A stretch of DNA of 64,000 nt, from the NCBI GenBank assembly GCA_016234445.1, contig JACRBT010000001.1, forward strand, positions 248,001 through 312,000, read 5' to 3'. The notes under the pieces were generated by a model that saw only the letters and a program-made list of their open reading frames with translations, was not told the origin of the DNA and ran no database searches. This document shows positions 41,642-50,533 of this stretch, piece by piece; the stretch's first letter is position 1; each line of letters opens with the position of its first letter. Both the position numbers and the translations under genes were made by a program. This stretch comes from Chloroflexota bacterium. GTDB lineage: Bacteria; Chloroflexota; Dehalococcoidia; Tepidiformales; Tepidiformaceae.

Positions 41642-42556
41642 CTACTGGTCGGAGCCCGCGTCCCACTCATCATTCGCGGCAAAGGGGAGGCCATCGGGGC
41701 CTACCGGGAAGAGGTCGGGTTCGGGGGGTGTCATCCGCTGTTCGAGGCGGGAGAGCACGGTTGCCGCGACGACGATGGCCACGCCGGCCAGGAGCACGAT
41801 GATGCTGTTCCGAAGGGGGACGACGACGATGGCGCGGAGGAGGTCGCCGAGGTCGCTGGCGTACGGATCGCCGCCGATCGACCCGGCAGAGAGGTAGAGC
41901 AGACCGGAAGCGGCGAAGGCGACGAACGCCCCGAGGGCGACGGCGATGCCGGTGTTCCGCATGCGCGCCCAGCCTTCGGAGAGGAGGACGACCCCGCAGG
42001 CCGCGGCGGCGAACAGCACCGTGAGCACCACCGCCACCGGCTCGGCCCGATCGTGGGCGCCCCGGTCGATCCGCGCGAGCATGAAGTCGATGGCGCCCTC
42101 GGTCGACAGCAAGTCGACCGACTGCTTGCCAGTCTGGTCGAAGGCATCCAGGCCATGGTCGTACACGGCGGCGGCGGAGCGGTCGAGGATGATCTCGCGG
42201 AGCGCGGCCGGGGCCAGCGTCGTTGCCTCCTGGCGGGTGAGGTAGACGGCGACGGGGAAGCCCGGGAGCGGGATCGCGTCGTCCTTCGACGCCTCGGCGA
42301 GCGAGCGGATCGCCTCGATGTTTTCGGCCAGGTAGACGTCGACTTCGGTGGTGGATTCGATCCCGGCGGCGATCACGTGCCTGGCCTCGCCCGGGTCGGC
42401 CACCTGCCGGGCGCTGACCGCGCCGATGAGCAGCAGGGTGAGGACGGCGACGGCAGCGGTGAGGAGGAGCCGGCTCCCGCCGGTGGAAGAACGCGCCTCG
42501 GTGTAGGCCTCGGAGTGGGCGCGCAGTTCCCGGTGGCGGCGTTCGAGGCGCGTCAC
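41642..42556 (-). CDS. Uncharacterised membrane protein with extracytoplasmic domain
   Basis: 304 residues from GTG 42556, 7 nt after the RDD gene. An N-terminal helix (about 29-48), a roughly 120-residue extracytoplasmic region (EARHVIAAGIESTTEVDVYLAENIEAIRSL...), then three helices (about 174-194, 203-225, 246-268) and an acidic Pro-rich C-terminal tail. No named family is recognised. The operon with an RDD-domain gene suggests a joint membrane function. Confidence 0.6.
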   Translation of the reverse strand: MTRLERRHRELRAHSEAYTEARSSTGGSRLLLTAAVAVLTLLLIGAVSARQVADPGEARHVIAAGIESTTEVDVYLAENIEAIRSLAEASKDDAIPLPGFPVAVYLTRQEATTLAPAALREIILDRSAAAVYDHGLDAFDQTGKQSVDLLSTEGAIDFMLARIDRGAHDRAEPVAVVLTVLFAAAACGVVLLSEGWARMRNTGIAVALGAFVAFAASGLLYLSAGSIGGDPYASDLGDLLRAIVVVPLRNSIIVLLAGVAIVVAATVLSRLEQRMTPPEPDLFPVGPDGLPFAANDEWDAGSDQ

Positions 42557-42563
42557 GCGGGGT

Positions 42564-43145
42564 TCAGCCGACGCGGACGACGATGGTGCCGGCCAGGCGG
42601 TCGTGGAGGCAGCGGCGATGCTTGTCGAAGGCAGCCCAGAGGACGCCCATCGTCGCGAGGAAGAGGGGGACACCGATCGACACGGCAGCCTGCAGTCCCG
42701 AGTCGCGGAAGGCATACGCCCCGAGGGCGCCGGCGCCGGCGAGGACGACGTAGACCAGCAGGCCAATGACGCGCGCGACCGAACCGAGGACCCCGAGCGG
42801 CCGGCCGTCGGAGCGGAGGACCATGATCTGCATGACCGAGTGGCCGATCGTCTGGCCCTTCCAGGCGAGGCCGACGAAGAAGTAGAGGAGTGTCGCCGGG
42901 AGGATGGCGCCGGCGCAGATCCAGAAGGCGTCGATCGCGGTGCCGGAGGGGTCCACCTTCTCGAATTCGGAGGAGACAAGGATGATCATGGCGCCGGCGG
43001 TGATGAAGAGCGCGGCGATGATGAAGACGACCAGCAGATCGAGCACCGCTGCCACCAGGCGCGATTCGAAGGACGCGTAGCGAAGCGCGTAGGCGGGGCG
43101 ACGCCCTGGCTGGGCCGAATCGGATGCCGCGGAACGCACGGTCAT
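42564..43145 (-). CDS. RDD family membrane protein
   Basis: 193 residues. The RDD pattern is visible: YASFESRLVAAVLDLLVVFIIAALF (first helix with Arg and Asp), YFFVGLAWKGQTIGHSVMQIMVLR (the conserved GQTIGK-like motif, here GQTIGH) and DKHRRCLHDRLAGTIVV at the end. About five membrane helices including a mid-protein pair. Family function is loosely linked to ion transport. It is upstream of the uncharacterised membrane gene in one operon and divergent from the zincin gene. Confidence 0.87.
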   Translation of the reverse strand: MTVRSAASDSAQPGRRPAYALRYASFESRLVAAVLDLLVVFIIAALFITAGAMIILVSSEFEKVDPSGTAIDAFWICAGAILPATLLYFFVGLAWKGQTIGHSVMQIMVLRSDGRPLGVLGSVARVIGLLVYVVLAGAGALGAYAFRDSGLQAAVSIGVPLFLATMGVLWAAFDKHRRCLHDRLAGTIVVRVG

Positions 43146-43261
43146 GGCTGGTCAAGGGTACTCCGGAGAGGGTAATGGTCACCTTGCAGGGAGAAGGGAG
43201 GTTGACCCGCCGGGTGCGCTTGACGGCCGCTTTGGGGGTGGCGGCGTATCCTGACGGCGAC

Positions 43262-44518
43262 ATGTCGATTCCCAGGCCCGTTGGCGCGGGCGCCGTCGAA
43301 TTCTCCCCCTGGCGCCCGCAGTCATGGCTGCTGGTCGTGGTCGCGGCGGGGCTCCTGGGCGCCATCCTCGGGGTTTCGGCGACAGCATTGCTCGCCCGGG
43401 GCCCCCTGGCCGGCTACGAATACGCGCTCTGGAAGTGGGAAGCGAGCACGCTCACGACCAACGCCTTCGCCCGGCTTGGCGTCGGGCCGGACCCCGCGGA
43501 CGACGACGGTGAGGCCGCTCTCCGCGCCTACTTCGGCCTCACGAGCCAGATCCGGGCGCAACTGGAGGCGGTGACCCCCAACACCGCCCTGATCGACACG
43601 CTGACCAGCGAACGCGCGGCCTACGAGAACACCGTCGAGCGTCTCGTCGAGCGGTTCATCGACGAGGCGATCGCATCGGCCGGGCTCCAGGAATCGCTGC
43701 CGCTCTTCAGCGACGTGAGGGTGACCTGGCCGCCCGTCGACTTTGAGATGACGAGCCCGCCGCGGCTGCTCGTGCGTTCCCCACGGGACCGGATTGAGCG
43801 GGCGGGCGACACGCTGCTGAAGAACGACCTCACCCTGGCCGACATCCTCCGGATCGAGGCGCGGACAACCGACGAGGACACGGTCTCGCTGGTGCTTTCG
43901 ATCGGCGGGCTCGCGGCCTACCCCGCGATCGTCCGCGACGACCGTTCATACGACGCGCTGCTGGACACGGCCGCACACGAATGGGTGCACCACTACCTCG
44001 CCTTCTACCCGCTCGGCCGGCAGTGGGGCCACGGCGGTGACTCCGAAACCCTCAACGAAACGACGGCCGACCTTGCCGGGCGGGAGATCGCGAACCTGGT
44101 CCGGCGGCGCCATGCCATCCAGCTCCCGGCCGACGCCGACGGGCGGGCGCCTGCCGCCCCGGCCCCGACCGTCGACTTCAACGAGGAGATGCGCGGGCTC
44201 CGGCTTGAGGTCGACGCGCTCCTGGCAGCCGGGCAAGTGGCGGAAGCAGAGGCGACGATGGAGGCGCGGCGGCTGTACCTCGCCGACCACGGGATCACGA
44301 TTCGCAAGATCAACCAGGCGTACTTCGCCTTCTACGGCACCTACGCCGCCGGGCCTGCGTCGTCCAACCCAATCGGCCCGAAGATCGACCGCGTCTGGGA
44401 GCTGACGGGCGACGTCGGTGACTTCTTGCGAGCGATGCGGGGGGTGGAAACAGCGGCGGAACTCGACCGGCTGCTGGCCGATCTCGAATCCAGGCCAGGG
44501 TCCGGGACCGGCCGGTAG
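43262..44518 (+). CDS. Membrane-anchored zinc-metallopeptidase-like protein
   Basis: 418 residues from ATG 43262; the frame extends upstream but overlaps the divergent RDD gene. Residues about 21-46 are a membrane helix. The zinc motif is AAHEWVHHYLAFYPL with His239, Glu240 and His243 (HEXXH); a probable third ligand is Glu266 in LNETTADLAG, 23 residues further. Together they make a gluzincin-like site. The rest is helical and faces outside. I do not recognise the subfamily or substrate. A terminator hairpin follows. Confidence 0.75.
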   Translation: MSIPRPVGAGAVEFSPWRPQSWLLVVVAAGLLGAILGVSATALLARGPLAGYEYALWKWEASTLTTNAFARLGVGPDPADDDGEAALRAYFGLTSQIRAQLEAVTPNTALIDTLTSERAAYENTVERLVERFIDEAIASAGLQESLPLFSDVRVTWPPVDFEMTSPPRLLVRSPRDRIERAGDTLLKNDLTLADILRIEARTTDEDTVSLVLSIGGLAAYPAIVRDDRSYDALLDTAAHEWVHHYLAFYPLGRQWGHGGDSETLNETTADLAGREIANLVRRRHAIQLPADADGRAPAAPAPTVDFNEEMRGLRLEVDALLAAGQVAEAEATMEARRLYLADHGITIRKINQAYFAFYGTYAAGPASSNPIGPKIDRVWELTGDVGDFLRAMRGVETAAELDRLLADLESRPGSGTGR

Positions 44519-44545
44519 GCACTCCTGGCGGCCCCCGGAAACGCG

Positions 44546-44574
44546 GAAGGCCCGGGCTGGGCGTCCGGGCCTTC
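44546..44574 (+). terminator. GC hairpin terminator after the zincin gene
   Basis: A 10-bp stem (GAAGGCCCGG / CCGGGCCTTC) with a nine-base loop, followed by GTTCTCTG on the plus strand. It sits between the zincin stop and the tRNA-Gln gene on the opposite strand and may serve both directions. Confidence 0.6.
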
Positions 44575-44606
44575 GTTCTCTGCTTCGGTGAGCCTCAGCG
44601 GGAGGC

Positions 44607-44680
44607 TGGCTGGGGACGGAGGAGTCGAACCCCCACATACACATCCAGAGTGTGCTGTCCTACCATTAGACGAGTCCCCA
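44607..44680 (-). tRNA. tRNA-Gln (anticodon CTG)
   Basis: A complete cloverleaf on the minus strand: acceptor TGGGGAC / GTCCCCA starting with the U1-A72 pair usual in tRNA-Gln, D-arm GTCT-AATGGTA-GGAC, anticodon arm GCACA-CTCTGGA-TGTGT with CTG at 34-36, a 4-nt variable loop, T-arm GGGGG-TTCGACT-CCTCC, and G73 followed by an encoded CCA. It lies 52 nt downstream of gltX on the same strand. Confidence 0.95.
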
Positions 44681-44732
44681 GCGTCCGTTCAATCTACCAC
44701 GCGCGGCGGGGTCGCTCCACCCGGGCGAACCC

Positions 44733-46217
44733 CTAGCGGTGATGGTGTTCGAGCAACGCCCTTGCCCGCCGCAGCCGCACCAGGGTCCGTTCGCGCCCAA
44801 GGAGGGCGAGGGAGTCGAAGAGCGGGATGCCCTGGGCACGGCCCATCTCGGCAACGTAGAGCACCGGGACGAACTTCCGGAGCTTCATTCCCAGCGACGC
44901 TTCCATGCCGCGGATGGCCGCCTCGACGCTTTCGCGGCCCCAGGCGGCGGCCCCGACGCCATCCAGCGCGAGGAGGGCGGCGTCGACGATCCCGAGCGCC
45001 TCTTCGACGCCCGCGGTCCGCTCGGTGAGCAGGTCCGGCGCGTATTCGGGGGCCTCGTAGCCGAAGAGAAACTCCACCATCGGGGCGATTTCGTCGAGGC
45101 GGGCGACCCGCTCCCGCAGCAGGGGAGCCACAGCTTCGACCAGCGCGCCGTCAATGGGCCGCGGGATCGACGCCGGGAGCTGGCGTTCGCACCACTCGGC
45201 GATCGTGTCGCACCAGCGGTCTTCGCCCATGTCGCGGATGTAGTGGCCGTTCAGGTAGTTCAGCCGGTCGATGTCGAAGACGGCCGGGTTCGGGACCACG
45301 CGGTCGAGGCTGAAGTAGAGCCGGAGGTCCGTGATAGAAACGAGGCTGGTGTGGTCGTCCAGCGACCAGCCGAGGAAGGCGAGGAAGTTGATCATCGCCT
45401 CGGGGAGGTAGCCGTTGCGGAGATAGTCGAGGACGGCCGTGTCGCCGGAGCGCTTGCTCAGCTTCTTATGGTCGGGCCCGAGGATAAGCGGGAGGTGGAC
45501 CCAGAGGGGCGGTTCCCAGCCGAGGGCCTCGTAGAGTTGGATGTGCTTGGGGGCGCTGGAGATCCATTCGTCGCCGCGGATGGCGTGGGTGATCTCCATC
45601 TCCGTATCGTCCACGACCACGCCCAGGTGGTACGTCGGGAAGCCGTCGGACTTCAGGGCCACGAAGTCGTCCTGGAGTGCGTTTTCGAAAACGACCCGGC
45701 CGCGGACGACGTCGTCGAGCACGGTCTCGCCTTCGCGGCGCATCTTGAAGCGGACGACGAAGCGCTCGCTCCGCGCCCGGCGCTCTGACTCCGCCGGGGC
45801 AATGTCGCGGCAGAGGCCGTCGTAGCCGGGCGGGCGTTTGGCGGCGGCCTGGGCGGCGCGCATCTGGTCGAGCCGCTCGGCCGTGCAGAAGCAACGATAG
45901 GCACGGCCCGCGTCGATCAAGGACCGGGCGGCCTTCTGGTACAGCGGCAGCCGCTGCGACTGGAAGTAGGGCGCGTGGGGACCTCCGACGTCGGGGCCTT
46001 CGTCCCAGTCGATGCCGAGCCAACGAAGGCTGTCCATGATCGCCTGCACCGAGGTTTCGACCAGGCGGTTGCGATCGGTGTCCTCGATGCGGAGGAGGAA
46101 CTGGCCGCCGTTGGCGCGAGCGAAGGCCCAGCTGAACAGCGCCGAACGGATGTTGCCGATGTGGGGGTCGCCCGTGGGGCTGGGCGCATAGCGGGTCCGG
46201 ATGGGGGCCAAGGTCAC
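44733..46217 (-). CDS. gltX: Glutamyl-tRNA synthetase
   Basis: 494 residues. Class I signatures: PSPTGDPHIGNIRSALF (HIGH-type) and KKLSKRSGD (KMSKS-type). VRFKMRREGETVLDDVVRG and the GDEWISSAPKHIQLYEALGW segment are typical GluRS. The C-terminal anticodon-binding domain is present. With GatB in the window and no GlnRS seen, it is probably non-discriminating and also charges tRNA-Gln with Glu. It overlaps rluD by 4 nt (ATGA). Confidence 0.95.
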   Translation of the reverse strand: MTLAPIRTRYAPSPTGDPHIGNIRSALFSWAFARANGGQFLLRIEDTDRNRLVETSVQAIMDSLRWLGIDWDEGPDVGGPHAPYFQSQRLPLYQKAARSLIDAGRAYRCFCTAERLDQMRAAQAAAKRPPGYDGLCRDIAPAESERRARSERFVVRFKMRREGETVLDDVVRGRVVFENALQDDFVALKSDGFPTYHLGVVVDDTEMEITHAIRGDEWISSAPKHIQLYEALGWEPPLWVHLPLILGPDHKKLSKRSGDTAVLDYLRNGYLPEAMINFLAFLGWSLDDHTSLVSITDLRLYFSLDRVVPNPAVFDIDRLNYLNGHYIRDMGEDRWCDTIAEWCERQLPASIPRPIDGALVEAVAPLLRERVARLDEIAPMVEFLFGYEAPEYAPDLLTERTAGVEEALGIVDAALLALDGVGAAAWGRESVEAAIRGMEASLGMKLRKFVPVLYVAEMGRAQGIPLFDSLALLGRERTLVRLRRARALLEHHHR

Positions 46218-47194
46218 GCTTCCGGGTGTTCGGACTCCGGTTCCAGCCTGGGGGGCGTGGCGACCGTGAAGGAAAAGGCTACGTCCTCGAAGCCGAGCGC
46301 GCGAACCTCGCCCACCATGTCAGGGGGCAGGGGAGCCGTGACCGTCAGCCGTCCGCCCGCCGGGTGGGGGACGCGGATCTGCCAGGCGTGCAGCATCTGG
46401 CGGCCCGGCCCGGCGGCGCCGTAGACGCGGTCATAGCGGACGGGAGCGTGGACCGCCGCGAGATGGACGCGAATCTGGTGCGTCCGGCCCGTGAGCGGGT
46501 GGGCGGCAACGAGCGCCGCGTCCCGGGTGGCGGCGAGGACCTCATATTCGGTCCGGGCATCGCGGCCGCCCTTGCCGATGGCCATGCGCGTGCGATCGCC
46601 CGGGTGCCGGGCGATGGCGGCTTCGATCGCGGCTTTTTCCCGGGCGGGGACGCCCTCGGTGATGGCGATGTAGGTCTTGTACACTTCGCGCGACTCGAAT
46701 GCGTGGCTGAGGGCGGCCTGGGCAGCGGGCGTTTTCGCGAGGAGGAGGACGCCGCTCGTGTCCTTGTCCAGCCGGTGGACGACGCCGGGGCGCTCGGCTT
46801 CGAACACGGCCGCGGCGGCAGGGTAGTGTTCGACGAACCAGGCCGCGACAGTGGGCCCGGTGTCGCCGGGAGCGCCGTGGACGGACACGCCGGGCGGCTT
46901 GGCTATCGCGAGAAGGTGGTCGTCTTCGAAGAGGATCTCGAAGTGGAGGCCGGTCTGAGTGGCGGCCTTGGGGGTTTCGGGGATGGTCAACGTGACCTGG
47001 TCGCCAGGCTGCACCTGCCCCGACTTCCGCACCGGGCCGTCATTGACCGTGGCGTTCCCGGCTGCGATGAGGCGCTGGAGGCGGGCGCGGCTGAGGTCGG
47101 GGTAGGAGGCGGCAAGGACGGCGTCGATGCGGCCCGGGGTCTCTACGACGAGTTGGCGGATGTCGCCTCGCCCGTCTCGAAGGTGATTGTCCAT
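46214..47194 (-). CDS. RluD-type pseudouridine synthase
   Basis: 326 residues if started at ATG 47194, which overlaps lspA by 52 nt; a later start near the S4 domain is possible. N-terminal S4 RNA-binding domain (RIDAVLAASYPDLSRARLQRLIAAGNATVNDGPV), then the catalytic GVVHRLDKDTSGVLLLAKT motif with the Asp that attacks uridine, and GRTHQIRVHLA. It makes pseudouridines in 23S rRNA, as RluD does at 1911/1915/1917; the exact sites are not known here. It lies between lspA and gltX. Confidence 0.92.
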   Translation of the reverse strand: MDNHLRDGRGDIRQLVVETPGRIDAVLAASYPDLSRARLQRLIAAGNATVNDGPVRKSGQVQPGDQVTLTIPETPKAATQTGLHFEILFEDDHLLAIAKPPGVSVHGAPGDTGPTVAAWFVEHYPAAAAVFEAERPGVVHRLDKDTSGVLLLAKTPAAQAALSHAFESREVYKTYIAITEGVPAREKAAIEAAIARHPGDRTRMAIGKGGRDARTEYEVLAATRDAALVAAHPLTGRTHQIRVHLAAVHAPVRYDRVYGAAGPGRQMLHAWQIRVPHPAGGRLTVTAPLPPDMVGEVRALGFEDVAFSFTVATPPRLEPESEHPEA

Positions 47195-47676
47195 ACAAGC
47201 AGTATTACACCGATCGTGATAGCAGAGTCGGCAAGGTTGAATGCCGGCCAGTGCGGGAACTTCACGAAGTCCACGACTTCGCCGTTCGCGACGCGGTCGA
47301 TGAGGTTGCCGATCGCCCCGCCGAGCATCATCGCCAGGCCAAGGCGGAGGAGCGGGTGGGCGAATCCAGGGTTGAAGAGGTAGACCAGGATCGCGGCCAT
47401 CCCGAAGACAGAGGTGACGGCGAGGAGTGGCCCCGAGTCCTGGAGGATGCCGAAAGCGGCGCCGCTGTTGGTCACGTGGACGAAGTGGACCGGCCAGCCG
47501 TCCGGCCAGCGTTCCCCGAGGCCGAGACGCCCGCTCGCGAACCACTTGGTCAGCTGATCGAGCCCGACCACCAGCGCGGCGACGGCCAGGAACCAGGCGT
47601 CGCGAGGACGGGCTGCCAGTTTGGGCGGGGTGAAGCCGGGGACACGGCGGGCCGATGCGTCTTCCATTGCCACCAT
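47143..47676 (-). CDS. lspA: Lipoprotein signal peptidase
   Basis: 177 residues with four membrane helices. The catalytic Asp pair is in GGAIGNLIDRVANGEVVDF and FNLADSAITIG; VTNSGAAFGIL is the conserved first box. It removes signal peptides from diacylated prolipoproteins such as the 3.4-kb lipoprotein. It is first in lspA-rluD-gltX-tRNA-Gln. A Pro/Arg-rich N-terminal tail precedes the first helix. Confidence 0.95.
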   Translation of the reverse strand: MVAMEDASARRVPGFTPPKLAARPRDAWFLAVAALVVGLDQLTKWFASGRLGLGERWPDGWPVHFVHVTNSGAAFGILQDSGPLLAVTSVFGMAAILVYLFNPGFAHPLLRLGLAMMLGGAIGNLIDRVANGEVVDFVKFPHWPAFNLADSAITIGVILLVWTITFETGEATSANSS

Positions 47677-47799
47677 CTTACGGAATCGAGGCGTCCCGGG
47701 CGTTGGGGAACACGTTAAGCTGGCTTTCTTGGCACGCTGAAACGCAACCGGCTACGCTGATACTCCACAGGTATGAGACTTCCGAGGAGACCCGCACCG

Positions 47800-48396
47800 A
47801 TGATCACCGGCCCCGCAACGAAGGAGATGCGACCCGACGGCAAGTTGCGCCTGCCACCCGGCCAGCACCTCACCACCGGCTGGCCCGTGCTCCACTACGG
47901 CAGCGTCCCCCGCATCGACCTTGCCACCTGGAAGCTCCACGTCTGGGGCCTCGTCGAGGAAGAGAAGACGTTCACCTGGGAGCAGTTCAACGCCCTCGGC
48001 CAGACCAGGGAAGTTAGCGACATCCACTGCGTCACCACCTGGAGCAAATATGACAACCAATGGGAAGGGATCCCGTTCTCGGCCTTCCTCGACGCGATCA
48101 AGCTGAAGCCGGAAGCGAAGTACGCGATGCTCCACAGCTACGGCGGCTACACGACGAACGTCCCGCTGGAAGACCTGAGGCGCGAAGGCGTCCTCTTCGC
48201 CCACACCCACAACGGCGAGACGCTGACGAAGGAGCACGGCTGGCCGCTGCGCCTGGTCATCCCCCACCTCTACTTCTGGAAGAGCGCGAAGTGGGTGGGC
48301 GGCATCCAGTTCCTGGAGAGCGACCGCCCCGGCTTCTGGGAGACCTACGGCTACCACATCTACGGCGACCCGTGGCGGGAAGAGCGCTACAGCTGA
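47800..48396 (+). CDS. Sulfite oxidase-like molybdopterin enzyme (YedY/MsrP-type single domain)
   Basis: 198 residues from ATG 47800, favoured by a GAGGAG site about 10 nt upstream over the ATG at 47773. The molybdenum-ligating Cys77 is in VSDIHCVTTWSKYDNQWEGIPF. SYGGYTTNVPLEDL, HGWPLRLVIPHLYFWKSAKWVGGIQFLE and the final YHIYGDPWREERY are typical of stand-alone SuoX-like domains in Chloroflexota and actinobacteria. No Tat signal is seen, so it is probably cytoplasmic. The substrate (sulfite, oxidised Met or other) is unknown. Divergent from lspA. Confidence 0.88.
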   Translation: MITGPATKEMRPDGKLRLPPGQHLTTGWPVLHYGSVPRIDLATWKLHVWGLVEEEKTFTWEQFNALGQTREVSDIHCVTTWSKYDNQWEGIPFSAFLDAIKLKPEAKYAMLHSYGGYTTNVPLEDLRREGVLFAHTHNGETLTKEHGWPLRLVIPHLYFWKSAKWVGGIQFLESDRPGFWETYGYHIYGDPWREERYS

Positions 48397-48442
48397 GGCA
48401 GGGTGTAGCCTGAGTGGCTCCAATCTCACCGAGGAGCCTCCC

Positions 48443-48832
48443 ATGTCGAAGCAGATCATCCGCCCCGCCGGCGTCGTCAATTCGCCCGCGTACTCCCACG
48501 CCGTCAAGAAGACCGGCACCCCCGTCTTCATCTCGGGCCAGATCGCGCTCGACGCCAGCGGCAACCTCGTGGGCGAAGGCGATGCCGCCCGGCAGGCGGA
48601 CCAGGTCTTCCGTAACCTCCAGACCGTCGTCGAAGCCTGCGGCGGCTCGCTCGCGGACGTCGTCAAGCTGACTGTCTTCACCACGGACCTAGCCTATCGC
48701 CCGGCCATTGGCGAGGCGCGGGGGCGCTACTTCACCGCCGGCGAAATGCCCGGGAGCACTTTCGTCGTCGTGTCGTCGCTGGCGGAGCCGCGGTTCCTGG
48801 TCGAAGTCGAAGCGGTGGCGATGATCGACTGA
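48443..48832 (+). CDS. RidA family protein
   Basis: 129 residues. AYSHAVKKTGTPVFISGQIALDASGNLVGEGDAARQADQVFRNLQTVVEA and the LADVVKLTVFTTDL segment are RidA hallmarks; the final block contains VEVEAVAMID. The substrate-contacting Arg of RidA (near RGRYF) is present. RidA trimers hydrolyse reactive enamine/imine intermediates. It has GAGGAG upstream and sits 46 nt after the molybdoenzyme gene. Confidence 0.9.
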   Translation: MSKQIIRPAGVVNSPAYSHAVKKTGTPVFISGQIALDASGNLVGEGDAARQADQVFRNLQTVVEACGGSLADVVKLTVFTTDLAYRPAIGEARGRYFTAGEMPGSTFVVVSSLAEPRFLVEVEAVAMID

Positions 48833-48838
48833 CGCCGG

Positions 48839-50533
48839 TCACCGCGTGGCGGTGACGCTCGCACCGGAGAGGAGTTCGCGGGCGGCCTCGCGGGTCGCGC
48901 TGGTGACCCCGCCGAGCATGGAGGCGAGTTCGTCCAGGCGCGCCTCACCCTCGACCGCGGAGACCTCCGACCAGGTACGCCCGCCGCTGCTCTGCTTCGT
49001 CACCACGTAGTGCTGGCCGCCGTAGGCAGCAACCTGGGGCAGGTGAGTCACGCAGAGGACCTGGTGCCGGGCGGCGAGACGTCCCAGCGCCTCCCCGACG
49101 AGCGAGCCGGCCCTGCCGCCGACTCCTTCGTCGACCTCGTCGAGGACAACGATCCTCGGACCGGCGGCGGCGCCGAGGACGGCCGTGAGCGCGAGGAGGA
49201 ACCGCGACGTCTCGCCCCCGCTCGCGACGGAAGCAAGCGGGCGGGGCGACTCGCCGGCGTTGAACGAGGCGAGGAACTCGACGCGGTCGACCCCGGCCTC
49301 CGTGAAGGCGCGCGGCAGTGGTTCCCCGGCCGCGGCCTCGGGCGATTCCGCCGAGATCAGCTCGTAGTCGGGTGAGGGCACGGGCGGACCGGCAGGGTCG
49401 TCCTCGCAGGCGAACCCGACGGCGAGGGCGGCGCCGCCCATCCCGAGGCGGCGGAGTTCCTCAGCGAGGCGGGCAACCAGGGTCGATGCCGCCTCGCGCC
49501 GCCCGCGGGAGAGCAGCGTGGCCTCGGCAGAGAGTTGGTGGAGGAGCGCCGATTCGCGCGCGCGGAGGTCTTCCGCCGAAGCCTCGACGCGTTCGAGAGA
49601 GGCCAGGCGGGCTTCTGCTTCGCGCCCGTAGGCGACGATCTCGGCGACCGTGTCCCCGTACTTGCGGCGGAGGCGGGCGATCAGGTCGAGGCGCTCGGCG
49701 ACAGCCGCAAGGCGAGCGGGATCGTCCTCGACCGCGTCGCGGTACCGGCGCAGCGCCCGCCCGAGGTCGCCGGCGGCGGCTTCGAACAGCGCCCCCTGAT
49801 CGGCCACTTCGGCGGCGGTCGAGTCGCGCCCGGCGAGGTCGGTGACCGCCCTGATGACCTCGGCGACGTCGGAGGAGTCGAGCGCTGCCAGGGCCGAGAC
49901 AGCGTCCTCGATGAGGCGGGAGGCGTTCGCCAGGCGGGCGTGTTCCATCCGGAGCACCTCGTCCTCTCCCGGCATGAGGCCGGCCGCGGCGATCTCCTCC
50001 GATTCGAAGCGGAGCTGGCCGACGAGGCGCTCCCGCTCACGGACGTCGGTCGCGAGGGAGACGAGGTCGCGCCGGACGTCGCGGAGAGCGCGCACAGTCG
50101 TGGCGACGGCGTTCCTCGCGGGCTGCAGGCCGGCGAAGGCGTCGAGGGCGCCAAGCTGGACCGCGGGGCGCAGGATCGCCAGCTGCTCGGATTGGCCGTG
50201 GATGTCGACCAGGCGCGAGCCAAGCTCCTGGAGGGTTTCGAGCGTGGCCGGCTGGCCGTCGACTTTCGCCGACGAGCGGCCGGAGGCGCCGACCGAGCGC
50301 TCGACCGTCAGCGGGTGGCCTTCGATCGAGAGCACGGCTTCGACCGTCGCGCGCTCGGCCCCGGCGGCGATGACCTCGCGGCCGCGCCGGGCGCCAAAGA
50401 CGAAGGCAAGGGCATCGACGATCAGAGACTTCCCGGCGCCGGTCTCGCCGGTGAAGACGTTGAGCCCCGCCCCGGGCGTCACGACGACGGAGCGGGCGAC
50501 CGCGAAATTCGTGATGCTCAGGCGCTCAAGCAC
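48839..50533 (-). CDS. recN: DNA repair protein RecN
   Basis: 564 residues from GTG 50533, overlapping nadK by 8 nt; the longer frame upstream is antisense-like. SMC-type ATPase: Walker A FTGETGAGKSLIVDALAFVFG near residue 33, Walker B IVVLDEVDEGVGG, and coiled-coil arms rich in Arg/Glu/Ala between them. The DIHGQSEQLAIL segment is RecN-specific. It acts early at double-strand breaks. The tlyA-nadK-recN order is conserved in many bacteria. Confidence 0.94.
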   Translation of the reverse strand: MLERLSITNFAVARSVVVTPGAGLNVFTGETGAGKSLIVDALAFVFGARRGREVIAAGAERATVEAVLSIEGHPLTVERSVGASGRSSAKVDGQPATLETLQELGSRLVDIHGQSEQLAILRPAVQLGALDAFAGLQPARNAVATTVRALRDVRRDLVSLATDVRERERLVGQLRFESEEIAAAGLMPGEDEVLRMEHARLANASRLIEDAVSALAALDSSDVAEVIRAVTDLAGRDSTAAEVADQGALFEAAAGDLGRALRRYRDAVEDDPARLAAVAERLDLIARLRRKYGDTVAEIVAYGREAEARLASLERVEASAEDLRARESALLHQLSAEATLLSRGRREAASTLVARLAEELRRLGMGGAALAVGFACEDDPAGPPVPSPDYELISAESPEAAAGEPLPRAFTEAGVDRVEFLASFNAGESPRPLASVASGGETSRFLLALTAVLGAAAGPRIVVLDEVDEGVGGRAGSLVGEALGRLAARHQVLCVTHLPQVAAYGGQHYVVTKQSSGGRTWSEVSAVEGEARLDELASMLGGVTSATREAARELLSGASVTATR

